Positions 17,373 to 26,334 of a stretch of 64,000 bases of DNA are shown in pieces (position 1 is the first letter of the stretch; every line of letters begins with the position of its first letter). Origin of the DNA: Micromonospora_E sp048060115 (lineage in GTDB: Bacteria > Actinomycetota > Actinomycetes > Mycobacteriales > Micromonosporaceae); assembly GCF_048060115.1 (NCBI RefSeq), contig NZ_JBHMIM010000025.1, positions 26,685 to 90,684 of the forward strand, written 5' to 3'. A program made the position numbers and the translations under genes. The notes under the pieces are model-generated. The model worked only from the letters and a program-made list of their open reading frames with translations. It had not been told where the DNA came from and did no database searches.

Positions 17373-17570
17373 ATGGATCTCACCCGCGCCGTGTGGCTCA
17401 AGAGCAGCCGCAGCGACTCGAACAGCCAGTGCGTCGAGGTCGCCCGCAACCTGCCGGGAGCCGTCGCCGCCCGCGACAGCAAGGACCCCACCGGCCCGGC
17501 GCTGACCTTCGCCCCCTCCGCCTGGACCACTTTCACCACCGCGCTCAAGTCGTCCCAGCTCTCCGCGTGA
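17373..17570 (+). CDS. Second DUF397 protein
   Basis: 65 residues: WLKSSRSDSNSQCVEVARN, AARDSKDPTGPALTFAPSAW. Clearly a paralogue of the 17032 product. A strong AGGAGGGG precedes the ATG at 17373. It lies between two hairpins of the same sequence type, so it may be a separate transcript. Confidence 0.82.
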   Translation: MDLTRAVWLKSSRSDSNSQCVEVARNLPGAVAARDSKDPTGPALTFAPSAWTTFTTALKSSQLSA

Positions 17571-17637
17571 CCGCCAGCGGCGTGGGTGTCTTTCACCACG
17601 TCGCTGGCGGAAGTTTCGAACCAGAGGTAGCGGAACA

Positions 17638-17666
17638 GTGACCGCATTGCGATGCGTTGCGGTCAC
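17638..17666 (+). terminator. Terminator-like hairpin after second DUF397
   Basis: Arms GTGACCGCA (17638-17646) and TGCGGTCAC (17658-17666) with an 11-base loop. The outer stem GTGACCGC/GCGGTCAC is the same as in the hairpin at 17255, suggesting duplication of gene plus terminator. Confidence 0.6.
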
Positions 17667-17716
17667 GCCAGCTGGTTCGACAGCAAGTTGACCGCCATCG
17701 CCAGCGAGCGCACCTC

Positions 17717-18433
17717 GTGAACACCGGACTTGCCGCCGTCATCGGCCGTGCCCGGTTCCTGCTGGTCGACTTCGACGGCCCCGTCTGCAAGGTCTTCGCC
17801 AACCACCCCGCGCCCCAGGTCGCCGCCACCCTGCGCCGATTGCTCGTTGACCAGGGCGTCACCGTCCCTCCCGACCTGCTCGATGAACCCGATCCGCTCG
17901 CCGTGCTCCGCTGGTCAGCCACCTTGAACCGGCCAGCCATCGTGCGCCAAGTCGACGACGCCCTACGCACCGCCGAACTGGACGCCGTCACCGTCGCCGA
18001 ACCCACCCCGTACGCGCGAGAAGTCATCGTGGCCGCCCACCACGCCCAGCGCGGCATCACGATCGTGTCCAACAACAGCGCCGACGCCGTCAACCGGTAC
18101 CTGATCGCGCAACAGCTGGACGCCTACATCAACCCCGTCATCGGCCGACCCCACGCCGACCCCGCCGGAATGAAACCGAACCCCGCCCCGGTGATCGCCG
18201 CCATCTGCGAACTGCGCGCCCACCCCGAGGACTGCGTGCTCATTGGCGACTCACCTACCGATATCGAAGCCGCCCAGGCGGTCGGCGTACCCGCCATCGG
18301 CTACGCCAACAAACCCCGCAAATACCACAGCCTCAGCAGATCAGACGCCATCATCAGCAGCATGGCCGAAGTCGTCGCCGCCCTCAGCGATCGCCGGGTG
18401 CAAGGCGGTAGACCCGCGAGTCACGGAGACTGA
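17717..18433 (+). CDS. HAD-family hydrolase, chromosomal copy
   Basis: 238 residues, motif I LLVDFDGPVCKVF (Asp nucleophile and second Asp present), motif II TIVSNNSADA, Lys in GMKPNPAP, and motif IV VLIGDSPTDIEAA: a complete phosphatase set of the phosphoglycolate-phosphatase-like subfamily. The protein is about 85% identical by eye to the product of 34763-35449 inside the integrated element. The substrate is unknown. The GTG start matches the start position of the paralogue; its 3' end overlaps the convergent GNAT gene by 50 bp, and its last residues differ from the paralogue there. Confidence 0.82.
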   Translation: MNTGLAAVIGRARFLLVDFDGPVCKVFANHPAPQVAATLRRLLVDQGVTVPPDLLDEPDPLAVLRWSATLNRPAIVRQVDDALRTAELDAVTVAEPTPYAREVIVAAHHAQRGITIVSNNSADAVNRYLIAQQLDAYINPVIGRPHADPAGMKPNPAPVIAAICELRAHPEDCVLIGDSPTDIEAAQAVGVPAIGYANKPRKYHSLSRSDAIISSMAEVVAALSDRRVQGGRPASHGD

Positions 18434-18824
18434 AGCCGAGTCGTTCGTAGAGCCGGTTCGCGGCAGCACGAGACGGGCGCGACGTGAGGTCAACGGTCCG
18501 AGCGCCAGCCTCCCGAGCCAGCCTGACGGCCTCCTGGGTTAGCGCCGCCCCGACCCCGAGGCCGCGCGCCGACTCGTCGACCACCACATCCTCGATCCAC
18601 GCCCGCCTACCGGTCGGGATCGGAAACATCACCAGGGTCAGCGCGCCGACGATCTCGCCCTCGCGGCGAGCGATGAGCAAAGTGCTTGCGTCCGACGCCA
18701 CCAACTCGTCCAGCGCCGTCAGATCGAGTGGCTTGGCGGAACGGGAGAGCTGCGGGAGGAGCCGGCCGAACGCTTTCACGACCTCGTCGGTGGCGACTCG
18801 GACGGCTTCGATCTCGACGCTCAT
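18384..18824 (-). CDS. GNAT-family N-acetyltransferase
   Basis: 146 residues with the acetyl-CoA-binding pattern ARGLGVGAALTQEAVRLA (motif A, R-x-x-G-x-G/A), preceded by WIEDVVVDESA and followed by DLTSRPSRAAANRLYERLGF. Substrate not predictable. The ATG at 18824 was preferred over an upstream one at 18854. Confidence 0.85.
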   Translation of the reverse strand: MSVEIEAVRVATDEVVKAFGRLLPQLSRSAKPLDLTALDELVASDASTLLIARREGEIVGALTLVMFPIPTGRRAWIEDVVVDESARGLGVGAALTQEAVRLAREAGARTVDLTSRPSRAAANRLYERLGFSLRDSRVYRLAPGDR

Positions 18825-18887
18825 GCTCGCGACTCTAGCGGCCGGACACGCCACGCGAGCGAGTACGTGGCCGGCAGGTCAAGCCAC

Positions 18888-20225
18888 CTATCCAGCAGCG
18901 CCGATACGGGTGGCGAACTCTCTGATGCCCGGCAGGGTGTTGCGTGTGTCGGTGGTGAGCAGGTCGTGGGTGAGGCTCTGTGCCCAAGGCCGGTAGCGGA
19001 CCTCCTGCGGAGTGTCGGCTTCCGCCGCGAGGAGTGCCTGGTACGCGGCTGCGGGTCGACCTCGGCCTTGCAGGGCGAGTGCGGCGTCCTGCCAGTAGCG
19101 GGCGCGGCGCTCCAGCGAGGTGATGTGGGCGGGGTTGACATGCCTGGCGTACTCGACGGCGGTGCCGTAGTCACCGAGCACCCGCGCGACGCTGATCTTG
19201 TATACGGCAAGGTCGAGCGAGCTGATAGGGCTACCTTCGGCGGTCCCTGCCCGGCCAAGGGCGTCGTCCGCTTCCGCCAGCAGATTCCACGCGGCCTCAC
19301 GGTCTTCCCGCATGGCGGCGGTGTAGGCGGCAACGGCAAGGAGCTGCCCGTACATGGCGGCGTGGCGGCCGTCGGTCAGACCGGTGTCAGTGTCGAGTTG
19401 TTGAGCGGCGTTCAGGACAAGGCGTTGGGCACCGTCGCGGTGGCGGCTGCGGCGGAGCACCGTCGCGGCGAGTCGCGTTGCTTCCGCGATGACCAGCGGA
19501 TCTCCGCTGGCGCGCGCCGCCTGCACCGCTCGATCCGACGTGGACCCAGCCATGCCGTCATCGTGCAACTTGATCAGCAGCTGTGTGGCGACGCCGTAGG
19601 CCTGGGCTACCCAGCTCGATGCCTGCGCGGCCTGGCCGACTGGGGCCTGGTCGCGTACCGCCGTGGCTTGGGCGAGCAGGCGCGGCAACCGTCGGGCGAG
19701 TTGGCTGTAGCGGCAGGCCCGGAAATCCGCTGCCGCGGCGGCAAGCTGTGCACGGAGCTGGTGTTCGAGGATCGCTGGAGCGGTGACCCGCCCGAAGATC
19801 ACGTCTTCGACGGTGGCGGTGACAGCGAGGGCCGACGTCGGCAGCAGGGCGGCACCTGTACTCAGGCCGAGCGTGCCTGCGAACAAGTCACGTCGACGCA
19901 TTGAATCACCACCACCGTCGTCGGGGTCCTCGACCACACTAACTGCGCCGCTCCCTGTTGGCGCGGATGACGCGGCCAGCCCGAACAGACGCGGCGGAAT
20001 TCCGTACACCTGTGCCAGCCGGCGCAGTTCGGCGACGCTCCACTCTCTCCTCCGGCCGTTCTCCCAACGTGACATGGTGGCTGCGGAGCAGCCTGCGCGC
20101 CGCCCAGCTTCCTCAAGGGTGAGCCCGGCCGCTGTCCGTGCGATGCGCAGCAGCTTGCCCACGTCGCCAGCTGCGATGGCAGCGTCGGCTGTCGGCATCG
20201 CTGTCCAGGCCGGCTCGGTCGGCAC
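18888..20225 (-). CDS. XRE-family regulator with TPR-like C-terminal domain
   Basis: 445 residues. N-terminal helix-turn-helix LRIARTAAGLTLEEAGRRAGCSAATMSRWENG (about 26-57), an Ala-rich hydrophobic stretch (RRRDLFAGTLGLSTGAALLPTSALAV) resembling the Tat-like segment frequently seen in this family, then helical repeats of TPR type. A GAGGAGG precedes the GTG at 20225. Divergent from the acyltransferase/dehydrogenase pair at 20405, which it may regulate. Confidence 0.82.
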   Translation of the reverse strand: MPTEPAWTAMPTADAAIAAGDVGKLLRIARTAAGLTLEEAGRRAGCSAATMSRWENGRRREWSVAELRRLAQVYGIPPRLFGLAASSAPTGSGAVSVVEDPDDGGGDSMRRRDLFAGTLGLSTGAALLPTSALAVTATVEDVIFGRVTAPAILEHQLRAQLAAAAADFRACRYSQLARRLPRLLAQATAVRDQAPVGQAAQASSWVAQAYGVATQLLIKLHDDGMAGSTSDRAVQAARASGDPLVIAEATRLAATVLRRSRHRDGAQRLVLNAAQQLDTDTGLTDGRHAAMYGQLLAVAAYTAAMREDREAAWNLLAEADDALGRAGTAEGSPISSLDLAVYKISVARVLGDYGTAVEYARHVNPAHITSLERRARYWQDAALALQGRGRPAAAYQALLAAEADTPQEVRYRPWAQSLTHDLLTTDTRNTLPGIREFATRIGAAG

Positions 20226-20404
20226 AGCTGCCTCCTCGCACCGATGAAGTTATTCGAGCGTGACCGATGCTTCGCGGATCACGCAAGACGGTTGCAACTA
20301 ATGCGTCACGGTCTCGGACTACGCGCTTCCTCCCGATGCACTGGGACACACGACCCGTCCTGTTCGGGCGATGGTCAAACCCGCTACCTGCAGGAGTGAA
20401 GCTG

Positions 20405-21190
20405 ATGCATGCAATTTCCACAATCGGAGCGACCGCCACCGCGACAGACCTGATTCGAGCTGGGCTCTTGGAGGTCGGTGACGGCTGCCAGATCCACCCG
20501 ACCGCAGTGTTCCTGCCGGCTGACCTGCTCGGCACGCTGCGCCCTATCGTTCTCGGTGCCAGGGTCACGATTGGCGCGTTCGCCGTGGTCCACGGCGGCA
20601 CCCGCGTTGGCGCCGACGCCCGCCTCGGCCATAGGGCGATCGTCGGCGAGCCGGAGCACGGCTACGCGATGCGGCAGGTCTATCGGGGATCCGGCGGCAC
20701 TACCGAGATCAGCTCCGGGGTGGTCCTGCGAGCCGGTGCGATCCTCTACGCGGGTGTCCGGGTCGGAGAGGGCAGCACCATCGGCCACCACGCCCTGCTC
20801 CGCACCAACGTTGTCGTCGGCTCCGGCAGCCAGCTGGCGGCCAACCTGACCGTCGAGCGCGGTGCCCGGATCGGCGACAGAGTGCGCTGCTCGCCGGGCT
20901 CGCATCTGACGGCCGACACGGTCGTTGCCGACCGCGTGTTCATCGGCGCGGGCGTACGCACGATCAACGACAAGCGGCTGACCTGGCGCGACCCGGACAA
21001 CGAGCAGCCGCTCGACCCGCCAGTGTTCGAGTACGGGTGCAAGGTCGGCTCTGGGGTATGCGTAATGGCGGGAATCACCATCGGCGCTCACGCGCTCATC
21101 GGCAGCGGCTCGGTGGTCACCCGCGACGTATCGGCCAACACCATCGCGTACGGCGTCCCCGCCCGATCGCGCGGACAGGTGACACCATGA
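20405..21190 (+). CDS. Left-handed beta-helix (hexapeptide-repeat) acyltransferase-like protein
   Basis: 261 residues built of hexapeptide turns (IVLGARVTIGAFAVVHGGTRVGADARLG, ILYAGVRVGEGSTIG, VCVMAGITIGAHALIGSGSVVTRDV, IAYGVPAR), as in acetyl/acyltransferases of the NeuD/WbbJ type. The ATG at 20405 has AGGAGTG at ideal spacing. Its stop overlaps the start of the acyl-CoA dehydrogenase-like gene (ATGA), so the two act together. Acceptor and acyl donor are unknown. Confidence 0.82.
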   Translation: MHAISTIGATATATDLIRAGLLEVGDGCQIHPTAVFLPADLLGTLRPIVLGARVTIGAFAVVHGGTRVGADARLGHRAIVGEPEHGYAMRQVYRGSGGTTEISSGVVLRAGAILYAGVRVGEGSTIGHHALLRTNVVVGSGSQLAANLTVERGARIGDRVRCSPGSHLTADTVVADRVFIGAGVRTINDKRLTWRDPDNEQPLDPPVFEYGCKVGSGVCVMAGITIGAHALIGSGSVVTRDVSANTIAYGVPARSRGQVTP

Positions 21191-22368
21191 CTCCGGCTCT
21201 GGCCTGGCTGGAGCCACTGCGCTGCAGCATTCCGGAGATCGACGGGAAGGCCTGGGACGACCTCGAAGTCCTCTCCGACGTACTCGCCCGGCGGGTGCCC
21301 GCCGCGCCGCCCTCCGGCGACCCGGCCCGCGCCCAGTGGCTGCTGGACCTTCGTCGCGACCTGGCCTGCGACGATCGCCAGGATCCCCCTGCTCCCGGCG
21401 GGCTGGTGCGGCAGGCACTCGCGCAGTTCTGCGCCGGCTCGTACGACCTGGATCTGCGCGATGTGACCGGCGCCGGCCATGGGGCGATGATCCTTGCTGA
21501 CGCCGCCGCAGAGCTCCGGGACACCTGGCGGACCCGGCTCGGCCGAGGCGACCTGGTGGGAATCGCCGCGACCGAGCGGCACGGCGGCTCCCGCATCCAG
21601 GAGATCACCACCCAGGCGAGGCCGGACAGCGACGGTCGCTGGCACATCAGCGGAGAGAAGTGCTGGGTGTCCCGGATCGTCGAGTCGGCCGGCTTCGTGG
21701 TCTTCTTCCGGGACCCGAACGACCGAATCACCGCTGCGGTCATCGACACCGCAGCGCACGGTCTGGTGAGTGAGACGCTGAAGCCGTCCGGTCTGGGTGG
21801 CTGGTCGTGGGGAGTGCTGCGGCTGCACGACGTGTCGATTGATCCTGCTACGGACCTGCTCGGGCCGGCAGGAAGTGGCATGGAGGTGTTTCGCAGGCAC
21901 TTCGCCCGGTTCCGGCCGCTTGTCACCGCGACCGCACTGGGGACCGCAGCCGGTGTCCACACCGTCGTCGCTGAAGCGCTCGCCGCTCGGCGGAAGATAG
22001 GTGTGCTGCCACGGGTCCGCGACAACGCGCTGATCACCCTCGGGCGCACCCACGCCGAGATTGTCGCCGCGCTGCTCGCCGCCATCACCACCATCAGGCT
22101 TGCCGCGTCTGGCCACCCGCACGCGGACCTCTTCGCACGCGTCGGCAAGGCGGCCGGAGTCGACACCGCCTACCGGGCGGTTAGCGATCTCGCTCCGCTG
22201 CTCGGGGCGTACGGATTCCAACAGTCCAGCCCTGTCACGAAAGCGCGAGCCGACCTCACCGGCATGCTCTACGCCGACGGCGTACATGACAGCCTCTACC
22301 GATCGGGCGGCGCGACGTTGCTCCGCGCGCCCTACGATCCCCCCACCTGGTTCCCGCCCTCAAGGTAG
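21187..22368 (+). CDS. Acyl-CoA dehydrogenase-like flavoprotein
   Basis: 393 residues with ACAD-like segments: LVGIAATERHGGS, WHISGEKCWVSRIVESAGFVVFF (flavin and substrate region), LKPSGLGGWSWGVLRLHDV, and a C-terminal LLGAYGFQQSSPVTKARADLTGM. In ordinary dehydrogenases the segment near the end contains the catalytic Glu in YEGT; here the matching region reads YADGVHDSLYRSGG, so the base is shifted or replaced. It could be a diverged ACAD acting on an unusual substrate. Co-translated with the hexapeptide acyltransferase. Confidence 0.78.
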   Translation: MTPALAWLEPLRCSIPEIDGKAWDDLEVLSDVLARRVPAAPPSGDPARAQWLLDLRRDLACDDRQDPPAPGGLVRQALAQFCAGSYDLDLRDVTGAGHGAMILADAAAELRDTWRTRLGRGDLVGIAATERHGGSRIQEITTQARPDSDGRWHISGEKCWVSRIVESAGFVVFFRDPNDRITAAVIDTAAHGLVSETLKPSGLGGWSWGVLRLHDVSIDPATDLLGPAGSGMEVFRRHFARFRPLVTATALGTAAGVHTVVAEALAARRKIGVLPRVRDNALITLGRTHAEIVAALLAAITTIRLAASGHPHADLFARVGKAAGVDTAYRAVSDLAPLLGAYGFQQSSPVTKARADLTGMLYADGVHDSLYRSGGATLLRAPYDPPTWFPPSR

Positions 22369-22823
22369 ACAGTCCCGCTGGCCGTCGCCGCTGTCAGCGC
22401 GGCGGCGGCCCTCAGGGCCAGCAGCGGCGAAAGCCGCTGCTGCGCCTGCGGCAAGGTCGACCACGCCCAGCTTCGCAACTCCTGCGGCGGCAGCCGGATC
22501 GCGTCGGTCTGCGACTCGTCCAGGACACCGCCGTCGTACACGAACATGACCCCTTCGGTGCGGCCGGTGCGAGGCGGCACCCAGTCGACCACCAGCAGCC
22601 GGCCGGGAGCGACCGCCAGGCCGAGTTCTTCGGCCAGCTCACGGACCGCCGCGTCGTACGGCGACTCGTCGGCCTCCACCACCCCACCTGGCAGCTCCCA
22701 GTAGTCCTTGTACGTCGGCTCGACGAGCAGGATCCGTCCGTCACGGTCGCGCAGCAGCACAGCCGAACCCATCCGCTTGCGCGGCAACGTCGCGGTGTAA
22801 TCGTCAGGCGGGGAGCTCACCAC
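22332..22823 (-). CDS. Nudix hydrolase
   Basis: 163 residues. The Nudix box GGVVEADESPYDAAVRELAEELG is complete (G-x5-E-x7-REUxEExG), preceded by AVLLRDRDGRILLVEPTYKDYWELPGG. It hydrolyses a nucleoside-diphosphate-linked compound, substrate unknown. Convergent with the dehydrogenase gene, overlapping by 37 bp. The GTG at 22823 has a weak ribosome-binding site; the ATG 17 codons later is possible but would be short. Confidence 0.85.
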   Translation of the reverse strand: MVSSPPDDYTATLPRKRMGSAVLLRDRDGRILLVEPTYKDYWELPGGVVEADESPYDAAVRELAEELGLAVAPGRLLVVDWVPPRTGRTEGVMFVYDGGVLDESQTDAIRLPPQELRSWAWSTLPQAQQRLSPLLALRAAAALTAATASGTVYLEGGNQVGGS

Positions 22824-22980
22824 CGGAGGTTAACCGCCTGAATGTCCAGTTGACGGCAACTTCCGCCGGTCAGGGCCCGTGGCGCCGGGCCGCCTCTACC
22901 GATCAGGAATCGAGAAGCACCGGCAGCTGCGGCACGGCTAGCGTGACCCTCGGTCACATCTGACAACGACCAGGAGCGAC

Positions 22981-23427
22981 ATGGTGAGCAAGGCAGACAC
23001 GGACGGCTTCTCCGAGGGCGAGCGCGCCGCCATGAAGGAACGCGCCGCAGAGCTCAAGAAGGAGACAACCCGCAGTCGTGGTAGCAAAGCAGCCGCCGAG
23101 GAGCTCGACGTGCTGTCGAAGATCGCCCAGATGGCACCGTCGGACCGCGCACTGGCCGAACGCGTCCACGCCATCGTCACCGCCAACGCCCCCGACCTGT
23201 CCCCGAAGCTCTGGTACGGCCAGCCGGCGTACGCGAGAAAGGGCAAGGTCGTGTGCTTCTTCCGGAGCGGACACGCGGACAAGGAGCCCTACTCCACCTT
23301 TTGCTTCACCGCTACGGCCAGCCTCGCCGACGACAGCGGCCTGTGGCCGACGTCCTTCGCCGTGACCCAGCTCAGCGAGCAGGCCGCAGAGCACATCGCC
23401 GCCCTTGTCAAGAAGGCTGTGAGCTGA
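22981..23427 (+). CDS. DUF1801-family protein
   Basis: 148 residues. A charged N-terminal helix (SEGERAAMKERAAELKKETT) precedes the DUF1801/YdhG-like fold (APDLSPKLWYGQPAYARKGKVVCFFRSG, then KEPYSTFCFTATASL). Biochemical function unestablished. CAGGAGCG precedes the ATG. Confidence 0.75.
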   Translation: MVSKADTDGFSEGERAAMKERAAELKKETTRSRGSKAAAEELDVLSKIAQMAPSDRALAERVHAIVTANAPDLSPKLWYGQPAYARKGKVVCFFRSGHADKEPYSTFCFTATASLADDSGLWPTSFAVTQLSEQAAEHIAALVKKAVS

Positions 23428-23496
23428 CGTGCTTGTACGCCTTCGGTCGAAGTCGGGCGCCGATAGCGGGGTGGGTTGCGCTACGATCGCTGCGCC

Positions 23497-23600
23497 GTGC
23501 ATGACTGCTGCGAAGAGGAGGTGAGTCCAATCAACGCTGCGACAGGTCGGGACTCCCTCCCCCGCATGGTCTAGGGAGCGCCCGCACAGGGACTCTCGAA
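23497..23600 (+). promoter_or_regulatory. Structured, possibly translated leader of the alpha/beta hydrolase gene
   Basis: A TACGAT -10-like hexamer (23482-23487) is followed by a 25-codon frame (GTG 23497 to TAG 23574, beginning VHDCCEEEV) and by stem-forming segments: GAGTCC (23523-23528) can pair with GGACTC (23549-23554 region), or CTCCCT (23553-23558) with AGGGAG (23573-23578). The alternatives are mutually exclusive, as in attenuators. No known riboswitch was recognised. Confidence 0.35.
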
Positions 23601-23614
23601 AGGCGCGCACGCGC

Positions 23615-24319
23615 ATGCACACCATCCAGGAAGAACACTTCGCCGTCGATGGCGTACCCGCTGTGCTCTGGACCTCAGCCGGCAGCGGCGCCGACCGCCC
23701 GCCGCTGATCGTCATCGGCCACGGCGGCGGCCAGCACAAGACCGCTCCCGGCGTCCTGCACCGCGCCCACCGCTTCGTGTCCAGCGGCTTCGCGGCCGTC
23801 TGCATGGACGTGCCGAACCACGGCGACCGGCCGACCGACGAGCGCTACCAGCGCATCTCCACCGACATTCAGGCCGCTGCCAGCTCCGGTGGTGACCTGG
23901 CCGCACTGCTCGCCGACTTCTTCGCCCTAGTCGCCGAGCAGACCGTGCCGGAGTGGCAGGCCGTCCTCGACCACCTCGGCGGCGGACCGATCGGCTACTG
24001 GGGCATCTCGCTGGGCTGCGGGCTCGGCGTACCGTTCGTCGCCGCCGAACCGCGCGTGCGCGCGGCGGTCCTCGGCCTCGGCGGTGCCGCCGCCCCATCC
24101 ACACTGGCGGCTGCGACTCGCATCGCCGTGCCGGTCGAGTTCCTGGTCCAGTGGGACGACGAACGGGTGCCCCGGGAGCAGAGCCTGGCCCTGTTCGACG
24201 CGTTCGGTTCGACCGAGAAGACGTTGCACGCCAACCCGGGCCGGCACGCCGACCGGCTCCCGGAGCACGAGCTGGACAGCACAGTCCGGTTCTTCACCCA
24301 TCACCTCATGCCGCACTGA
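23615..24319 (+). CDS. Alpha/beta hydrolase (dienelactone-hydrolase-like)
   Basis: 234 residues. Nucleophile elbow GYWGISLGCGLG (Ser in G-x-S-x-G), oxyanion region VIGHGGGQHKTAPG, acid Asp in VQWDDERVP and His in NPGRHADRLPEH. No signal peptide, so cytoplasmic. Substrate unknown. Its start is preceded by CTCGAAAGGCG. Confidence 0.82.
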   Translation: MHTIQEEHFAVDGVPAVLWTSAGSGADRPPLIVIGHGGGQHKTAPGVLHRAHRFVSSGFAAVCMDVPNHGDRPTDERYQRISTDIQAAASSGGDLAALLADFFALVAEQTVPEWQAVLDHLGGGPIGYWGISLGCGLGVPFVAAEPRVRAAVLGLGGAAAPSTLAAATRIAVPVEFLVQWDDERVPREQSLALFDAFGSTEKTLHANPGRHADRLPEHELDSTVRFFTHHLMPH

Positions 24320-24360
24320 CCAACGCTGCCGGCTCTGGCATCCGTCGAATCCGCTCAAGG

Positions 24361-24747
24361 TCAGCAGACCCGGCTGCCGTCCTCAAGATAGACGGTCCCG
24401 CCGCCCGTCGCCGCCTCGACAGCGGCGGCGGCCCGGCGGGCCAGCAACGGCGACAGCCGCCACTGCGCCTGGGCCACGGTCGACCACGCCCAGCTGCGCA
24501 GCTCCTGCGGTGGCAGCCGAATCGCGTCGGTTTGCACCGTGTCCAGGACTCCGCCGTCGTAGACGAACATGACACCTTCGGTGCGACCGGTGCGCGGCGG
24601 CACCCAGTCCACGACCAGCAACCGTCCGGGAGTGATAGTCAGGCCGAGCTCTTCCGCCAGCTCACGAACCACCGCGTCGTACGGCGACTCGTCGCCTTCC
24701 ACCATCCCACCCGGTGAAGCGCCGCCCAGCAGAACGGCGGGCGGCAC
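24361..24747 (-). pseudogene. 5'-truncated second Nudix hydrolase copy
   Basis: From PGGMVEGDESPYDAVVRELAEELGL to the end the protein matches the 22332-22823 Nudix product very closely (LLVVDWVPPRTGRTEGVMFVYDGGVLD in both). The N-terminal beta-strands before the Nudix box (about 48 residues) are missing and replaced by unrelated MPPAVLLGGAS. The Nudix box itself is intact, but without the first strands the fold is unlikely to form. Probably a partial duplication. Confidence 0.65.
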
Positions 24748-24855
24748 GGATCCTGCGCTGCTGGGCCAGGGCCGCGGACCGCAATACGGCCGAGGTCACC
24801 TAGCCCAGCAACACTGCATACCGTCGAGGATGTGGTATTCCTGCCGATGCCGCCG

Positions 24856-26334
24856 CTACGGGCTCGAGCAGGTGAGGGACGGCGAGGACGGCGAACCGGA
24901 GCCGAGGAACCCGAATGTCGTGGTCCCACCGGCCGGAAGTGCGCCGTTGTAGTCCACGTTGCGTACGGTGACACTGGTGCCGCTGGTGCTGAGATTACCG
25001 TTCCACAGCTGACTGATGCTCTGCCCGCCGCTGAGGGTCCAACGGACAGTCCAGCCGTTGATTGCCGCGCTGCCCGCTCGCACGACCACCTCGCCCTGGA
25101 AGCCACCTGGCCACGAACTGGTGGTCTGGTAGGAGGCGCTGCAGGCGCCGGTGGGCGGAGGCGCGGTAGTCGGAGGCGCAGTAGTCGGAGGCGCAGTAGT
25201 CGGAGGCGCAGTAGTCGGAGGCGCAGTAGTCGGAGGCGGCATCGTCCCGGACAGTCTCGGGCCTGCGCAGGCACTGACGATGCCAGGTACGTCGTTGGCG
25301 GCATCGAGCGAATAGCTGTACGGCGGGTTGGTGAACGGAGTAACGCCACTGCCCTGGGAACCCGTGTCCCGCCGTCCGCTGGTGTTGTCGTAGACGTTTC
25401 CCCGCGCGGTAATATAAGTGGGGTTGGAGTCCTGGAACCGGTGAGGGTCCCGTATGTCCTTGAAGTAGTTGTTCTCGACGAGGACGGAGGCGTACGACCC
25501 AGTGCCGATGGCGTACGCGTTCCCGGGGGAATTGTAGTAGCTGTTGTAGACGTGGCCCTTGCCGAATAGCATCCGTGGTCCACGCTGGTCAACCAGATCA
25601 GCGAACCAGTTGTGGTGATAGGTGGCGTTCAACTTTCCGCTGTCGGTGTCGCCGTGGTTCGAGCCTCCACCCACCAGGCTGGCCAGCCTGTGCGAGTGGG
25701 AACTGTTGGTGTACCAGAACTTGACCCAGGACACCGTCATGTAGTCGACGCCTCGGGTCAGGTCCAGCAACCCGTCGCTGGCGTCCCACAGGTTCAGGTG
25801 GTCGAACCATAGGTGGTGGGCGCCGCGTGCGGCGATCGTGTCGGCCGGGCTGCTGCCCTGGCCGCCACCCTGCACGTTCAAGTTGCGGATGATGATGTTG
25901 CTACCGCCGTTGATGTTGATGCCGCCACGGATCGTCGCGTTCGCGTCTGCGCCGATCAGGGTCTTGTTGCTGCCGACCTCCACGGCCGCCGACCCAGTGC
26001 TGATCGTGCCGGAGATCCGCAGGACGCGTGGGGTCGAGTCGTTGGCGTACCGCCGTAGGTCGCTAAGCGATGTGACCGTCTGCGGGGCGGCGTTGCCGCC
26101 GCCGGTCGTCGTGGCGACACCGTTCGCCGACACTGACGCCCAGCCGAACAGCCGGTCATCGCAACTTGCCAACATTGATGCCGCAGGCTCGTCGGCCGCA
26201 GCCTGAACAGCGGCAGCCGACATGCCGGACACGGCGAGTGCCCCGACAGCGGCGAGGGTGACAGCCACACCAAGCACGGTTGTTGTACCTGGTGAACGTC
26301 CTGTTGTGAAAACGCTGGTCCCAACGTTCTTCAC
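24856..26334 (-). CDS. Secreted pectate lyase (PL1) with CBM2
   Basis: 492 residues. A long signal peptide (to about residue 46) precedes a PL1 parallel beta-helix with DHLNLWDASDGLLDLTRG (Ca2+ region), HHNWFADLVDQRGPRMLFG (catalytic Arg region) and HVYNSYY. A linker of repeated PPTTA units joins it to a family 2 carbohydrate-binding module (CSASYQTTSSWPGGFQGEV... NGWTVRWTLSGGQ... SLTC). It cleaves polygalacturonate outside the cell while held on cellulose. The GTG start has AGGAGG at good spacing. A free-standing gene without an obvious operon. Confidence 0.92.
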   Translation of the reverse strand: MKNVGTSVFTTGRSPGTTTVLGVAVTLAAVGALAVSGMSAAAVQAAADEPAASMLASCDDRLFGWASVSANGVATTTGGGNAAPQTVTSLSDLRRYANDSTPRVLRISGTISTGSAAVEVGSNKTLIGADANATIRGGININGGSNIIIRNLNVQGGGQGSSPADTIAARGAHHLWFDHLNLWDASDGLLDLTRGVDYMTVSWVKFWYTNSSHSHRLASLVGGGSNHGDTDSGKLNATYHHNWFADLVDQRGPRMLFGKGHVYNSYYNSPGNAYAIGTGSYASVLVENNYFKDIRDPHRFQDSNPTYITARGNVYDNTSGRRDTGSQGSGVTPFTNPPYSYSLDAANDVPGIVSACAGPRLSGTMPPPTTAPPTTAPPTTAPPTTAPPTTAPPPTGACSASYQTTSSWPGGFQGEVVVRAGSAAINGWTVRWTLSGGQSISQLWNGNLSTSGTSVTVRNVDYNGALPAGGTTTFGFLGSGSPSSPSLTCSSP

